This document shows positions 9,829 through 19,137 of a stretch of DNA of 64,000 bases, in pieces. The DNA is taken from the NCBI GenBank assembly GCA_900110595.1, contig FOEZ01000020.1:1-64000 (forward strand), in the 5' to 3' direction. Every line of letters begins with the position of its first letter. Positions within the stretch are counted from its first letter, which is position 1. This DNA is from Arthrobacter sp. OV608. Lineage in GTDB: Bacteria; Actinomycetota; Actinomycetes; Actinomycetales; Micrococcaceae. The position numbers and the translations under genes were made by a program. The notes under the pieces are model-generated. The model searched no databases. It was given only the letters and a program-made list of their open reading frames with translations, and was not told the DNA's origin.

Positions 9829-9936
9829 TTGGTCTGTCGCTGCGGCTCCCGTCACCGGGGGCCGCGGCGCCACTCACCCGAGAGCGCCTCGACTCGCGTC
9901 GAAGAGCTCTCGTGACGTGATACTCAAGGAGAGATC

Positions 9937-10878
9937 ATGCTAAGTGTCGTCATACGACGATTGATTGTGGCGGTTCCGCTGATGGGAGTGATCTCATTCA
10001 TCGTCTTCATGCTGAGTTCGCTCGCGGGCGGGAGCGTCGGGCAGGCCATCCTTGGCCCTACCGCTTCCGCGGAGTCTGTGGCTGCGCTCAATGCGAAGCT
10101 CGGGGCCGACCGGCCAGTACTCGTGCAATACGTTGATTGGCTCCGCCACGCGATCACCGGCGACTTGGGTTTGTCAGTCGTCTCTGGTGTGCCAGTGGCC
10201 GATACCATCGCATCTCGAATCCCGGTGACGATGTCACTGGCCGTTGGGGCCTTGCTCCTCGTCATCATCCTCGGTGTGACGTCCGGCGCGATCGCTGCCA
10301 TTCGCGGCGGCATCACCGGACGGTTGGCGGAGGTGCTCGCCGTCCTCGGTCGAGGCCTCCCCAGCTTCTGGCTCGCATTGATCGCCGTTCTCGTATTCGG
10401 TGTGAACCTCGCCTGGTTGCCCGTCTCCGGATACGTGCCCTTCGCCGATTCCCCATCGGGATGGATCCAATCGCTGATTCTCCCGGTGGTCGTCCTCGGC
10501 GTGTCGGAAATCGCGTTGGTCGCGGTCGTGACACGGGCCGAGATGTTGTCCGCGATGCGCAGTGACTACGTCCGCAGTCTCCGGGCGAACGGCTATCCGT
10601 GGAAGCGGATCGTGTTCAAGCACGTTGCGAAGAATGCCGCTGGGCCTGTGCTGACCATGGTCAGCCTGGTGTTCGTCAGCCTGATCGGCGGCACTATCCT
10701 CATGGAGCAGATCTTCGGCATGCCCGGTCTCGGCACTCTGATGGTGAGCGCCACCACCAAGCACGACCTGCAAGTCATCCAGGGTCTGGCGGTCTTTTAC
10801 ACGGCTATGGTCGTGGTGGTATTCCTCTTGACCGATATCGCTTCAGGATACCTAAACGCGAAGGCGAGGGCGCGATGA
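9937..10878 (+). CDS. ABC transporter permease, DppB type
   Basis: A 313-residue inner-membrane permease of the BPD_transp_1 family, with the first helix at residues 8-30 and further helices spread to the C-terminus. It retains DppB-like features: the periplasmic loop after helix 1, and the ATPase-contacting loop RSLRANGYPWKRIVFKHVAKNA near residues 205-230. GGAGAG lies about 7 bases before the ATG. Its TGA overlaps the ATG of the next permease (ATGA), so the two subunits should be made in a fixed ratio. It forms half of the transmembrane channel. Confidence 0.9.
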   Translation: MLSVVIRRLIVAVPLMGVISFIVFMLSSLAGGSVGQAILGPTASAESVAALNAKLGADRPVLVQYVDWLRHAITGDLGLSVVSGVPVADTIASRIPVTMSLAVGALLLVIILGVTSGAIAAIRGGITGRLAEVLAVLGRGLPSFWLALIAVLVFGVNLAWLPVSGYVPFADSPSGWIQSLILPVVVLGVSEIALVAVVTRAEMLSAMRSDYVRSLRANGYPWKRIVFKHVAKNAAGPVLTMVSLVFVSLIGGTILMEQIFGMPGLGTLMVSATTKHDLQVIQGLAVFYTAMVVVVFLLTDIASGYLNAKARAR

Positions 10879-12833
10879 GCGCAGTCATTGAAGGTGCAGC
10901 AATTCAAGAACAGTCTCGTCGGGCGGCCGAACGCGGGGCCGGTTTCCTCCCGCGTCTCGTCAGACAACCTATCGCCGTCGCATGCAGCCTCGTTCTGCTC
11001 GTCATCGTCTTGGCCTGCGTGTTCGCCGAGTGGGTCTCGCCTTACGGGCCTCTCGACCAGGATTTGCAGAACACGGCCGCAGGGCCAAGCGCGAGCCACC
11101 TGCTCGGAACTGACCAGCTCGGCCGCGACATCCTGTCGAGGATGCTCCACGGTGGCCAGGTCACCCTGTTGGGAATCGTGCAGGCAGTGGTGGTGTGCGC
11201 CGTTATCGGACTGTTCCTCGGTCTGACCGCGGGTACACTCGGTGGGTGGGTCGAAACGGTCGCCATGCGACTGTGCGACTTGCTGCTCGCTGTACCGGGA
11301 TTGGTGATGCTGCTGGTCATTCTCGGCATTTATGGGAACAACGAAGCCGCGGCCATGATCACACTGGGCGTGATCATGGCTCCGACACTGGCCCGAGTGG
11401 TGTATTCAGCCACGATCGCCGTTCGTGAGGAGCTCTACGTCGCCAGCGCGCGGGTGGCCGGACTGACGAGTTTCCAGATCATGCGCCGCCACATCCTTTC
11501 GGGCGTGACCGGGCCGGCGCTGACGCAGATCAGTATCGTGGCCGCTGTGGCGTGCATCGCCGAAGCCGGCATCGGCTACCTCGGACTCGGCGTTGCGCCT
11601 CCCGCACCGAGCTGGGGAAACCTGGTGACAGACGCCCAGAACCTGATGCCTATCAGTGCATGGATGCTCGTACCAACCGGTGGCATCATCGCCGTCGTCA
11701 CTCTGAGCCTCACGCTTCTAGGAAACGGCATCCGTGATGCCTATATGGGCCGGTCGAGCGGTTCGTCGAAGGCTTTCAGCTGGCGCGCGCTCGCTGTGAA
11801 GGTCTCCCAGGCTGCGTCTCCGGCAGGCGGAGGAGCAGCACCCCTGGGGCAGGAATCGATCTTGAGCGTGAAGGGCATGACGGTCAGATTGCCGCGGGGC
11901 TCGAGCGAAGTCACGATCGTCGACGACGTCAACTTCCATGTGGCGCCGGGAGAGGCAGTCGCGATCGTCGGCGAGTCCGGTTGTGGAAAGTCGATGACCA
12001 TCTCGGGAGTGCTTCGTGTGCTTCCCATGGGCGCCCACGTGGCAGCCGCCTCGATCTCGTTCAAAGGCGCGGAATTGACCTCGCTAAGCGAGCGCGAGAT
12101 GAACGCCTACCGGGGAACGGGAATCGGGTTCATCTCGCAGGAGCCGATCTCCAGCTTGAATCCCGCATTCACGGTCGGACATCAGCTGGAAGAGGCGGTC
12201 AGGTTGCATCGGGGTGTCGGCAAAGGCAAGGCACGCCAGATCGCCAGGGAGCTCATGGCCCGTGTGCGGCTGCCTGAGCCGGATGCGGTGGCCAAGAAAT
12301 ATCCGCACGAACTATCGGGCGGTATGGCGCAACGCATCGCCATCGCGCGGGCGCTAGCCGGCGAACCAGATCTCCTGATCGCCGATGAGCCCACAACTGC
12401 TCTCGATGTCTCGGTGCAGTGTGAGATTCTCGACCTGCTCAGAGACCTGCGCGAACAGACTGGGATGGCGCTCATCCTGGTCACCCACGACTGGGGAGTC
12501 GTGGCAGAGGCCTGTGATCGCGCGCTTGTGATGTACGCCGGGCAGGTCGTCGAGAGCGCGGACGTGCGATCGATCATCGCCCATCCTGCGCACCCTTACA
12601 CTCGGGCACTGTTGCAGTCATCGTCAGTCGGTATCGCTCCACGTCAACTCCTGCCGGTAATCGCTGGCACCGTGCCGGTGCCGGGTTCCTGGCCGCACGG
12701 GTGCCGGTTCGCCAGCCGGTGTGTGCTGGCGGAGGACGCCTGTCGCACGGGGCCTATTCCGATGGTGACGCTCGACGAAGGCTCAGCTGCGCGATGTATC
12801 CGTACCGACGTGGACGAATTGGTGAGAACATGA
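10875..12833 (+). CDS. Fused ABC permease (DppC type) and ATPase (DppD type)
   Basis: A 652-residue protein joining two usual subunits. Residues 1-290 are a DppC-type permease with the family's N-terminal extension, the LGTDQLGRDILSR signature and six helices. After a linker of about 35 residues comes a complete ABC ATPase with Walker A GESGCGKS, Q-loop FISQEPISSLNP, signature LSGGMAQRIAIARAL, Walker B LLIADEPTTALD and switch His in VTHDWG. The C-terminal oligopeptide-transporter tail carries CRFASRC. The start at 10875 overlaps the preceding stop and the end overlaps the next start. Such fusions are known in actinobacteria. The coupling fixes one ATPase to one permease half while the partner ATPase is separate. 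Confidence 0.9.
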   Translation: MSAVIEGAAIQEQSRRAAERGAGFLPRLVRQPIAVACSLVLLVIVLACVFAEWVSPYGPLDQDLQNTAAGPSASHLLGTDQLGRDILSRMLHGGQVTLLGIVQAVVVCAVIGLFLGLTAGTLGGWVETVAMRLCDLLLAVPGLVMLLVILGIYGNNEAAAMITLGVIMAPTLARVVYSATIAVREELYVASARVAGLTSFQIMRRHILSGVTGPALTQISIVAAVACIAEAGIGYLGLGVAPPAPSWGNLVTDAQNLMPISAWMLVPTGGIIAVVTLSLTLLGNGIRDAYMGRSSGSSKAFSWRALAVKVSQAASPAGGGAAPLGQESILSVKGMTVRLPRGSSEVTIVDDVNFHVAPGEAVAIVGESGCGKSMTISGVLRVLPMGAHVAAASISFKGAELTSLSEREMNAYRGTGIGFISQEPISSLNPAFTVGHQLEEAVRLHRGVGKGKARQIARELMARVRLPEPDAVAKKYPHELSGGMAQRIAIARALAGEPDLLIADEPTTALDVSVQCEILDLLRDLREQTGMALILVTHDWGVVAEACDRALVMYAGQVVESADVRSIIAHPAHPYTRALLQSSSVGIAPRQLLPVIAGTVPVPGSWPHGCRFASRCVLAEDACRTGPIPMVTLDEGSAARCIRTDVDELVRT

Positions 12834-14110
12834 GCTCGTTGCTAGAAGTCCGAGACCTGACGGTGATGTACCGCGGACGAGGTCGCCGGAAAGACAAGGT
12901 GGCTCTCGAGGGAGTCAGTGTCAGCCTTAATGAGGGAGAAACCCTCGGGCTGGTCGGGGAATCCGGTTCGGGCAAGTCGACTCTGGGAAACACGGTGCTC
13001 GGGCTCGTGAAGCCGGAGCGAGGGACAATTCGCTTCGACGGTAGTGACATCGCTGGTCTCACCGGCGCGGCGCGTCGCAAGCTGAGCACCCAGATCCAGG
13101 CCGTCTTCCAGGATCCGTACACCTCGTTCAACCCGCATCGAACAATCGAACAGAGCATGGGCGAGACTTTGGCGAATTCGCCGCCGATGTCGCGGGGGGA
13201 GAAGCGGGCGCGGGTCGTCGCCATGCTGGATCGTGTGGGCCTCGATAGCTCGGCGCTGTCGAAGTTCCCCGCTCAATTCTCTGGTGGACAGCGACAGCGC
13301 ATTTCGATCGCGCGAGCGCTCCTCCCCGAGCCGAGGCTCGTCGTCTGTGACGAGTCGGTCTCCGCACTCGACCTGTCGGTGCAAGCTCAGATACTCAACC
13401 TGCTCCTGGAACTACAACGCGAGCGCGGAGTGGCCTACCTGTTCATCACGCACGACCTTTCTGTCGTGCGACACATGAGCACGCGCATCGCTGTACTCGA
13501 ACACGGCAAACTCATCGAGCAGGGCGACGCCGCGGGAGTGACCGACGAGCCTTCTCAGCCGTACACCCGCCGACTCATTTCGGCGTCGTTGAGTGCCGAT
13601 TCTGAGTTGCAGCGAGACCGCCGATCAACCCGTCGGGCAATGACACGGCTTGCTGCGGATGCGACCGGTGACCGCAGCAAGCGGGCTGACGAGGTTCTCC
13701 GAACACTTGAACATCAAGCTGTGACCGAGGTGTTCGCCCAACCTGTTCCTCAGTCTCGAGCGTTGGCGCTTCCGCTTTCCCGGGGCATTGCGGGAGTCGC
13801 CGATGTCGACGGCGTCACCGCGCTCAGGGCGGCTGTTCTCGAGCTGGCGCCCCGGACCGCTGAGGCCATGACCCCCGCAGCCATGTTAACTCTCGTCCAA
13901 GAGGCGCGAGCGAGAAAGTGCAGCGCCCTGATCTCCCGTGGGCAGTCCGGCGTGCTGTACGGACGAATCCGAGATCTGGCGGTTGCAATCGAAACAGGCG
14001 ATCGAGCACGCGCACTCGAGCTCGTCGGTTCATTCGACGAGCCGCTCGAGCCGAGCCCTCATCCAAACGGAGCCAGGGCCGGAGCGCACACGATCGAAAG
14101 CCAAGCATGA
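12830..14110 (+). CDS. ABC transporter ATP-binding protein (DppF type) with a C-terminal extension
   Basis: The first 260 residues are a canonical ABC ATPase: Walker A GESGSGKST, Q-loop VFQDPYTSFNP, signature FSGGQRQRISIARAL, Walker B LVVCDESVSALD and FITHDLSV. It should pair with the ATPase half of the preceding fusion to drive uptake. In place of the usual short C-terminal tail there are about 150 further residues, rich in Ala, Arg and Leu and probably helical, for which no family is recognised. The gene overlaps its neighbours by ATGA on both sides. The extension may be a regulatory domain or a decayed fusion; the Ala/Arg content argues that it is translated without revealing a function. 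Confidence 0.88.
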   Translation: MSSLLEVRDLTVMYRGRGRRKDKVALEGVSVSLNEGETLGLVGESGSGKSTLGNTVLGLVKPERGTIRFDGSDIAGLTGAARRKLSTQIQAVFQDPYTSFNPHRTIEQSMGETLANSPPMSRGEKRARVVAMLDRVGLDSSALSKFPAQFSGGQRQRISIARALLPEPRLVVCDESVSALDLSVQAQILNLLLELQRERGVAYLFITHDLSVVRHMSTRIAVLEHGKLIEQGDAAGVTDEPSQPYTRRLISASLSADSELQRDRRSTRRAMTRLAADATGDRSKRADEVLRTLEHQAVTEVFAQPVPQSRALALPLSRGIAGVADVDGVTALRAAVLELAPRTAEAMTPAAMLTLVQEARARKCSALISRGQSGVLYGRIRDLAVAIETGDRARALELVGSFDEPLEPSPHPNGARAGAHTIESQA

Positions 14111-15827
14111 ACGAAGAAAATGTCGCCGTGATCTCGTCGGTGACCGCCCAGCCGTCCGTGATCGTCGAGTTCGACGTTCCCGCGCGGATGCGCGACGGTG
14201 TTAACCTTCGGGCGGATGTGTACCGACCTTCGGGAGACGGGCCGTGGCCGGCTCAGGTCGTCCGCACGCCGTACAACAAGTCCGGCGCAGCTGACAACCT
14301 GTGGAACGGTTTCCCGCCGACCGAGGTTGCCCGCCAGGGGCTTCATTATGGTGATCCAAGACGTGCGGGGACGCTATGCGTCCGACGGCGCATGGGAGCC
14401 GCTGCGCAACGAGGGTCACGATGGCGCTGACACGATCGCGTGGGCCGCGGAGCTTGGCGGCTCGAACGGTCGCGTCGGTATGCTCGGCGGCAGCTACTGC
14501 GGCCACACACAGTGGCGGGCAGCGATCGAGCAGCCACCTGCGTTGAAGGCGATCACGCCGTTGATGACCTGGGCTGAACCGAGCGAGGCCCTCGTCGCCC
14601 GGGGTGGCGCTACGCAGTTTTCGGTCATCGTAGGATGGGCCATGGCTGCGGCGTTCGACTGGTAGTCACGTCAAGGTCTGACGCAGGAGGAGATGGCCAA
14701 TCGCTCGGCTGCGCTCATCAAAGATCTCGACAACCTCGAAGCGGACGGCTACTGGGGGCTACCGGTAACCGAGTTGCCCGTCTTGAATCGCCACAGAATA
14801 CCGGTCATGGTCGATCTGGATCTGGCCACCGACGTCGAGGCGACGCAGCACATGCGCTTCGCAGGCCGCCACGACCAGGTCACCATCCCGAGTCTGAACA
14901 CGGGAGAGTGGTTCGACAGCTGCATCCAGGGCACACTCGACGCCTACACGACGATGCGCGATCTCGGACAAGAGTCACGGCTGATCGTCGGTCCGTGGAC
15001 ACACGTGGACACACGGGGACTTCGGCGGCCAGGTAGGCGTGCAAGACTTCGGGATCATGGCCTCGCGGGATGCGGGAGCGCATCCGTACGGGAGCTGGAG
15101 TGACGAGGTGCTGGCGTTCCTGCGTCGCCAGCGCAGCGATGACACTGCTCCTGATCCCTCGCCGCCCGTGAGGATCTTCGTGATGGGCACGAACGTCTGG
15201 CGCGATGAGGCCGCGTGTCCCCTGGAACGCGCCCGAACCGAGCGATGGAATCTGCGCTCAGGCGGCGTTCTCAGCACCTCGGCATTGCCCGAAGAGGCGG
15301 CGCCGAGCGAGGCCGACTACGACCCGGCGGATCAGGTGCCCACAATCGGTGGCACGATCGGGGTTGGTCCCGGCCGCGGCCCTCGCGACCAGGCGATCGT
15401 CGAATCGCGACCGGACGTGCTGGTCTTCACGTCTGAGGTCCTCAAGGAGGACCTCGAGGTCACCGGGCCGATCTGGGCGAGGCTCACTGTCCAAAGCTCC
15501 GCCCCGTCGGCCGACTGGATTGCGCGACTCTGCGACGTCGACCAGGATGGCCGTTCTCTGAACCTCACCGATGGCATCTTCCGCATTGTCGACGGTGCGG
15601 ATACAGCGCAAGAGGTCGAGATCGATCTTTGGGCTACCAGCAATGCGTTCCTGGCTGGTCACCGAATCAGACTCCAGGTGACGAACAGCAGCTTCCCACG
15701 CTGGAATCGCAATCTGAACACCGGGAACCAGGGGGTTGCCGACTTCGTGGCAGCTCGCGAGACGCTCTTCCACGACGCCGGTCATCCTTCCTACATCGAG
15801 TTGCCGGTGGTTCCGGTCTCTGGGTAG
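14107..15827 (+). pseudogene. Broken CocE/NonD-family hydrolase (X-Pro dipeptidyl-peptidase fold)
   Basis: Joined across frames, this encodes a serine hydrolase of the CocE/NonD (peptidase S15) family. It has MRDGVNLRADVYRP near the N-terminus, VIQDVRGRYASDGAW, the nucleophile elbow GGSYCGHTQW, WTHVD, and a complete C-terminal jelly-roll domain with the VFTSEVLKEDLEVTGPI motif. Three lesions are seen: an extra G in the G4 run at 14337-14340, an in-frame TAG at 14663-14665, and an extra G probably in the G4 run at 15015-15018. The ATG overlaps the ATPase stop, so this was the last gene of the ABC operon and its enzyme probably acted on the imported compound. The frameshifts could be sequencing errors in homopolymers; the amber codon is harder to dismiss. 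Confidence 0.85.
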
Positions 15828-15939
15828 CCGCCCTGACGGTTCACCTCGGCACGTCATATCATCCCCCTATCGTCAGACCCTCTGACGCGAAAATTGTGGT
15901 GAGCGGAGTCGTGTTCGCCGGTTGGTGGTCTTAGCAGGT

Positions 15940-16780
15940 TGGCTGGAGGGGCCGAGGATGACCGTCTAGCTGAGTGTTTCGAGTTGTTTCCTTGCTGCGC
16001 AGTGGCTGGCGTCTGGTGCAGTAGTCCGGTCCGGGATCGGCGTAGCATTCGTCGGTGGTGAGCATGTGCCAGATGGCGATGAGCACGGAGTGCTCGACGG
16101 CGACGAGGGCTTTCATCGGCCCGCGCCGGGACTTGACGCGCCGGTATTTGGCCGCGAGGTACGTGGTTTGTGATCGGGCCATGGTGAGAGCGGCCGTGCC
16201 GAGGGCCCTTCTCCGGGCCGGCTCTTCGTGGACTCGACCCGCCCGTCGGACTCGTCGGCACCGGGGGCGGTGCCGGCCCACGAGGCCAGGTGTCCGGCGG
16301 TGGGGAAACGCTCATATCGGCGCGGGTTTCGGCTATGGTGACCTCGGCGGTGCGGTTGCTGATGTCCGGGGTTGTCGGCAGCAGTCCCCGGGCTGGGCTA
16401 AAGGGCTGCCGAGCTCATCGATCCGGGCCTGGGGCCGATGTCCTTGCTGTGGGCATCGCGGGGATCTTACGTCGCATGCGGGCCTTGGCCAGATCGGCCA
16501 GCACTGCCAGGTCGTTCTGGCCTTCGATCAGGGCCTGAAGCATTGCCCTGCCAGAGACACCGATGATGCCGGTCGCGACCGAGGAGAGTTCGATTCCGGA
16601 GTGCTCCAGCATCTTCTCCAGCTGCTGGATCTCCCAGGAGCGTTCATCTTTGATCGCGGTACGGGTCCGGGTCAGATCATGCAGCAGGCGGATGTTCTCG
16701 GGAGGGACTCGACAGGCGTGCAGCAGACCGTGCGCGCCGAGCTGCGCCAGCCAGGCAGCTTCGGAAACCTCTTCTCCGAA
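15940..16780 (-). pseudogene. IS110-family transposase remnant
   Basis: Minus-strand fragments match the C-terminal half of IS110/IS116 transposases. In order they are NIRLLHDLTRTRTAIKDERSWEIQQLEK, GIELSSVATGIIGVSGRAMLQALI, then (in another frame) FPTAGHLASWAG, then the tail MARSQTTYLAAKYRRVKSRRGP and MLTTDECYADPGPDYCTRR. The N-terminal RuvC-like DEDD part is missing and at least two frame changes separate the blocks, so it cannot be active. It abuts the integrase remnant, which suggests one element inserted into or recombined with the other. Confidence 0.75.
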
Positions 16781-16819
16781 CTAAGAAATTGCGGGGAAAT
16801 CGTCCATATTACTGTACGT

Positions 16820-17870
16820 TTCGGGAGCCGGGTAGGCTGATGTTGGTACGGCCGGCGGCTTGAGTGAAGGTGGGCAGGCCGAGTTGGGTCGTGTTTCGGC
16901 CCTCGGTTATTTTGGTCGATTTCGGCAAATTCGGCGCGTGCCCCTGGGAGGCTGACTTAGAGGCCTTCGGCTTCTCCGAGCCAGCGGTGGGACTCGGCTT
17001 CGGCGATGCGCTCAATGAGGTTGTCGCGGATCTGTGCCAGACGGGGTCTGGCCGTGGGATCGGGCCGCAGCAGCGGGCAGCGCAGGCAACTGTGCTCTTG
17101 GATGCAGGGCGTGTGGTAGGAGCGGCCGCACTCGCCGATGGAGACCTTGCGGTTCCAAGTGGCCGATGGACTCGGCCCATTCGGCATCGGTGGGGTGCGG
17201 TATTCCTGGTTGGGACGTAGAGCCCGGCGTCGGGCGATGAATTCACGGTGGCCGTTGATGACTTCTTCGGGGTAGACGGCCTTGTATCCCATGGTGGTGT
17301 TGATGTCGCCGTGTACCGCGACGAGCTGGGCGATGTGCGGTGGCATGCCGTGCATGATCGCATCGGTGATGAATATGCGGCGGAAGTCGTAGAAGGTGTA
17401 GCGCATCGGGCTGCCGCCGCCGTCCTTGATGCCGAGTTCCTGCAGCGCGTGGTCCAGGTATGTGCGTAACGCGGTTTCTGAAACTCCCGGTTGTCGAGAC
17501 GCCGCCATTGGAACAACAGGGGCAGGGACTGGTTGTAGACGCGTTCGTTTTTGTCGTATGACACGACCCGCGGGACCTAGGGTTGAACGGCGCGGATCCG
17601 GGAGACGATCTGGGATAGCACGTCAGCGAGCTCGGGCGAGATGACCAGGATTCGCTCGGCGTCGGTCTTGGAAGGGGCGATCTGCAGCAGGGGAACCAGT
17701 GCTTCTGTGTCGGGCAGCCGGTACTGGATCAGGCTGTGGTGTGAGAGCTCACCGAGCTCTTCGATGCGGATGCCCGTGTGCCGCAGCTCCTCGACCATGA
17801 CCCAGGTCCAGAAACCACGATGCTCTCCGAAGGTCAAATCGCGGCGTGGTCCGCCCTCCGGGTCCTCGGC
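16820..17870 (-). pseudogene. Tyrosine recombinase/integrase remnant
   Basis: The catalytic half of a site-specific integrase survives in pieces on the minus strand. FWTWVMVEELRHTGIRIEEL carries the first catalytic Arg region, followed by QIAPSKTDAERILVISPELADVL. After a frame change come TFYDFRRIFITDAIMHGMPPHIAQLVAVHGDINTTMGY (Arg, His and the closing Tyr) and a cysteine-rich tail CIQEHSCLRCPLLRPDP. The last stretch, LGLPTFTQAAGRT, is in yet another frame. The N-terminal arm-binding and core-binding domains are missing, cut where IS481 sequence begins. Similar proteins occur in actinobacterial mobile islands; here it marks a former integration event. Confidence 0.72.
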
Positions 17871-17879
17871 CCAGACCCG

Positions 17880-18021
17880 GCCAGCCGAGCAAGCCAGCGG
17901 TGGGCGCAGGTCCGCGAGATGCCCATTTCCTTGGCCACAGGGCAATCGGGCGGCCGGCCAGAACGCGTTCGATGATGATCCGCCTATCGTTTGGGGTCAG
18001 GCGGGCATTACGGTGGAACAT
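17880..18021 (-). pseudogene. IS481-family transposase, 5' fragment
   Basis: Starting from ATG at 18021 with GAGGTCCTC just upstream, the translation FHRNARLTPNDRRIIIERVLAGRPIA matches the N-terminus of IS481-type transposases (helix-turn-helix before the integrase core). A frame change follows within about 30 residues, and IS481 similarity ends where integrase sequence begins near 17870. Only the outer tip of the insertion sequence remains. Confidence 0.65.
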
Positions 18022-18024
18022 GAG

Positions 18025-18072
18025 GACCTCTTAGTCGTTGGCTGCGTGTGGTAACCACCAATCTAAGAGGTC
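18025..18072 (-). repeat. Inverted repeat at the IS481 end, hairpin covering the transposase ribosome site
   Basis: GACCTCTTAG at 18025-18034 and CTAAGAGGTC at 18063-18072 form a perfect 10-base inverted repeat around a 28-base spacer, extendable to 13 of 14 pairs. In transcripts read toward the transposase from outside, the arm next to the ATG contains the Shine-Dalgarno sequence, so the hairpin would hide it. Confidence 0.6.
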
Positions 18073-18352
18073 TTCACCTATTCGCGATGTAACCAACGTC
18101 TCGACTCAGTACAACTAGTGCTTCGTAGGAGAGCGGCATAAGTTGTCTGTTAATGAGCCCATGAGACTCCTAACTTTGACGAGACCCATAACAGTGATGA
18201 GGTAGGCAAAGACACCGAACTCGTACCATCCGATCACGTTGCCCAGCGCGCCTTAGAGAACCTTTATTCCCAATACTGATATCTGGAAGACGCAAAGGAC
18301 GCTTTACAAATCGGATACGTTCAACATTTCAGATTGTGATTCCCAGGCTGCA

Positions 18353-18646
18353 TCAGTCGCCCTCCTGAGCGTAATCCGATGGTGGAAGGGGCTGTTGAAG
18401 GAACACATCGTAACCGTCAGCTGTGTGGAAGAGGCGTCGCTCGCCAATCCGTGAGATAACCCAGATGATATTCCGGTCACTAGTCAATGCGTCTACTGTT
18501 CCAGCAAAACGGTGATTCCCATTTTTGAGGACTAGATCTTGCCCTACTTCCACCAGAACCCAAGGAATGCTTGACTCTGATGTCTCAGTCCTGGAAGAGG
18601 CCCTTGTGCTGGTTGTGCCGGGACCCTCAGCGAATATGGCTTCCAT
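18353..18646 (-). CDS. Small hypothetical protein
   Basis: A 97-residue protein that I do not recognise. It has a Ser/Thr-rich N-terminus, then a beta-rich core (WVLVEVGQDLVLKNGNHRFAGTVDALTSD) that could be a small barrel-like fold, and no membrane segment or signal peptide. It begins 14 bases after the cupin stop on the same strand, so it is likely co-transcribed as the last gene of the cupin unit. Its ribosome site is weak. It may be a small accessory subunit; no function is assigned. Confidence 0.5.
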   Translation of the reverse strand: MEAIFAEGPGTTSTRASSRTETSESSIPWVLVEVGQDLVLKNGNHRFAGTVDALTSDRNIIWVISRIGERRLFHTADGYDVFLQQPLPPSDYAQEGD

Positions 18647-18660
18647 AATCCGGATTCTGC

Positions 18661-19023
18661 CTACGCGCCTGCATCGCGCCAGTGGACAGGGCTGATGGAA
18701 AGCAGAAGCCGGGTGCCGGGGGTTGCGCTGTACTGGACAGTGGTTCCCTTGGGAAGCACAAGCAATTCGTCGGCGTCACCGGTCAAGGTTTCCTTGTGTT
18801 CACCATCGATTATGACCAGCCGAGCCTGGCCTTCGATGACGTAAATTGTTTCCTCGTACTGAACGGTCCAGGGGTCGCTGAAGCCGTTCTCCTGGAAGGT
18901 CATAATGTATGTTCCAAGCTGCGTGAGCTCGCTGCCGGCCGTTCTATGTTCGATTTTTGCCGGACCAAAGTCGTTCACGTTGCTTGGGTCAAAAGCGGGT
19001 TTGTGGTTCAAAGTGATGGCCAT
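18661..19023 (-). CDS. EutQ-like cupin-domain protein
   Basis: A 120-residue single-domain cupin. The beta-barrel motifs are GFSDPWTVQYEETIYVIEGQARLVIIDGE (motif 1) and LLVLPKGTTVQYSATPGTRLLLSISPV (motif 2). The usual metal-binding histidines are mostly absent and a Glu pair (YEET) occupies the first motif, as in EutQ-type cupins of ethanolamine utilisation. It may be a structural or acetate-kinase-like partner, or may bind a small ligand. It lies between the thioesterase and the small hypothetical gene on the same strand. No other ethanolamine genes are present, so a link to ethanolamine should not be assumed. Confidence 0.72.
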   Translation of the reverse strand: MAITLNHKPAFDPSNVNDFGPAKIEHRTAGSELTQLGTYIMTFQENGFSDPWTVQYEETIYVIEGQARLVIIDGEHKETLTGDADELLVLPKGTTVQYSATPGTRLLLSISPVHWRDAGA

Positions 19024-19137
19024 GTGGGGCTCCTAAGGGTGTAGTTCGTGCTTCGATGGCCAGCTCGTCTTGTGCGGCGGGCTAGCTGGCTGTGCTCAAT
19101 TGAGAAAAAGTACCGACACTCAGAGCAGAGGTTTGGA

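Noticed and set aside
8533..9873. 446-codon open frame antisense to the binding-protein gene
   Set aside because: The sense frame encodes a clear lipoprotein with full family similarity; the antisense product is Val/Arg-rich and resembles nothing.
18661..19023. Ethanolamine utilisation locus based on the EutQ-like cupin
   Set aside because: No ammonia-lyase, microcompartment or other eut genes are found; the cupin fold alone is not enough.
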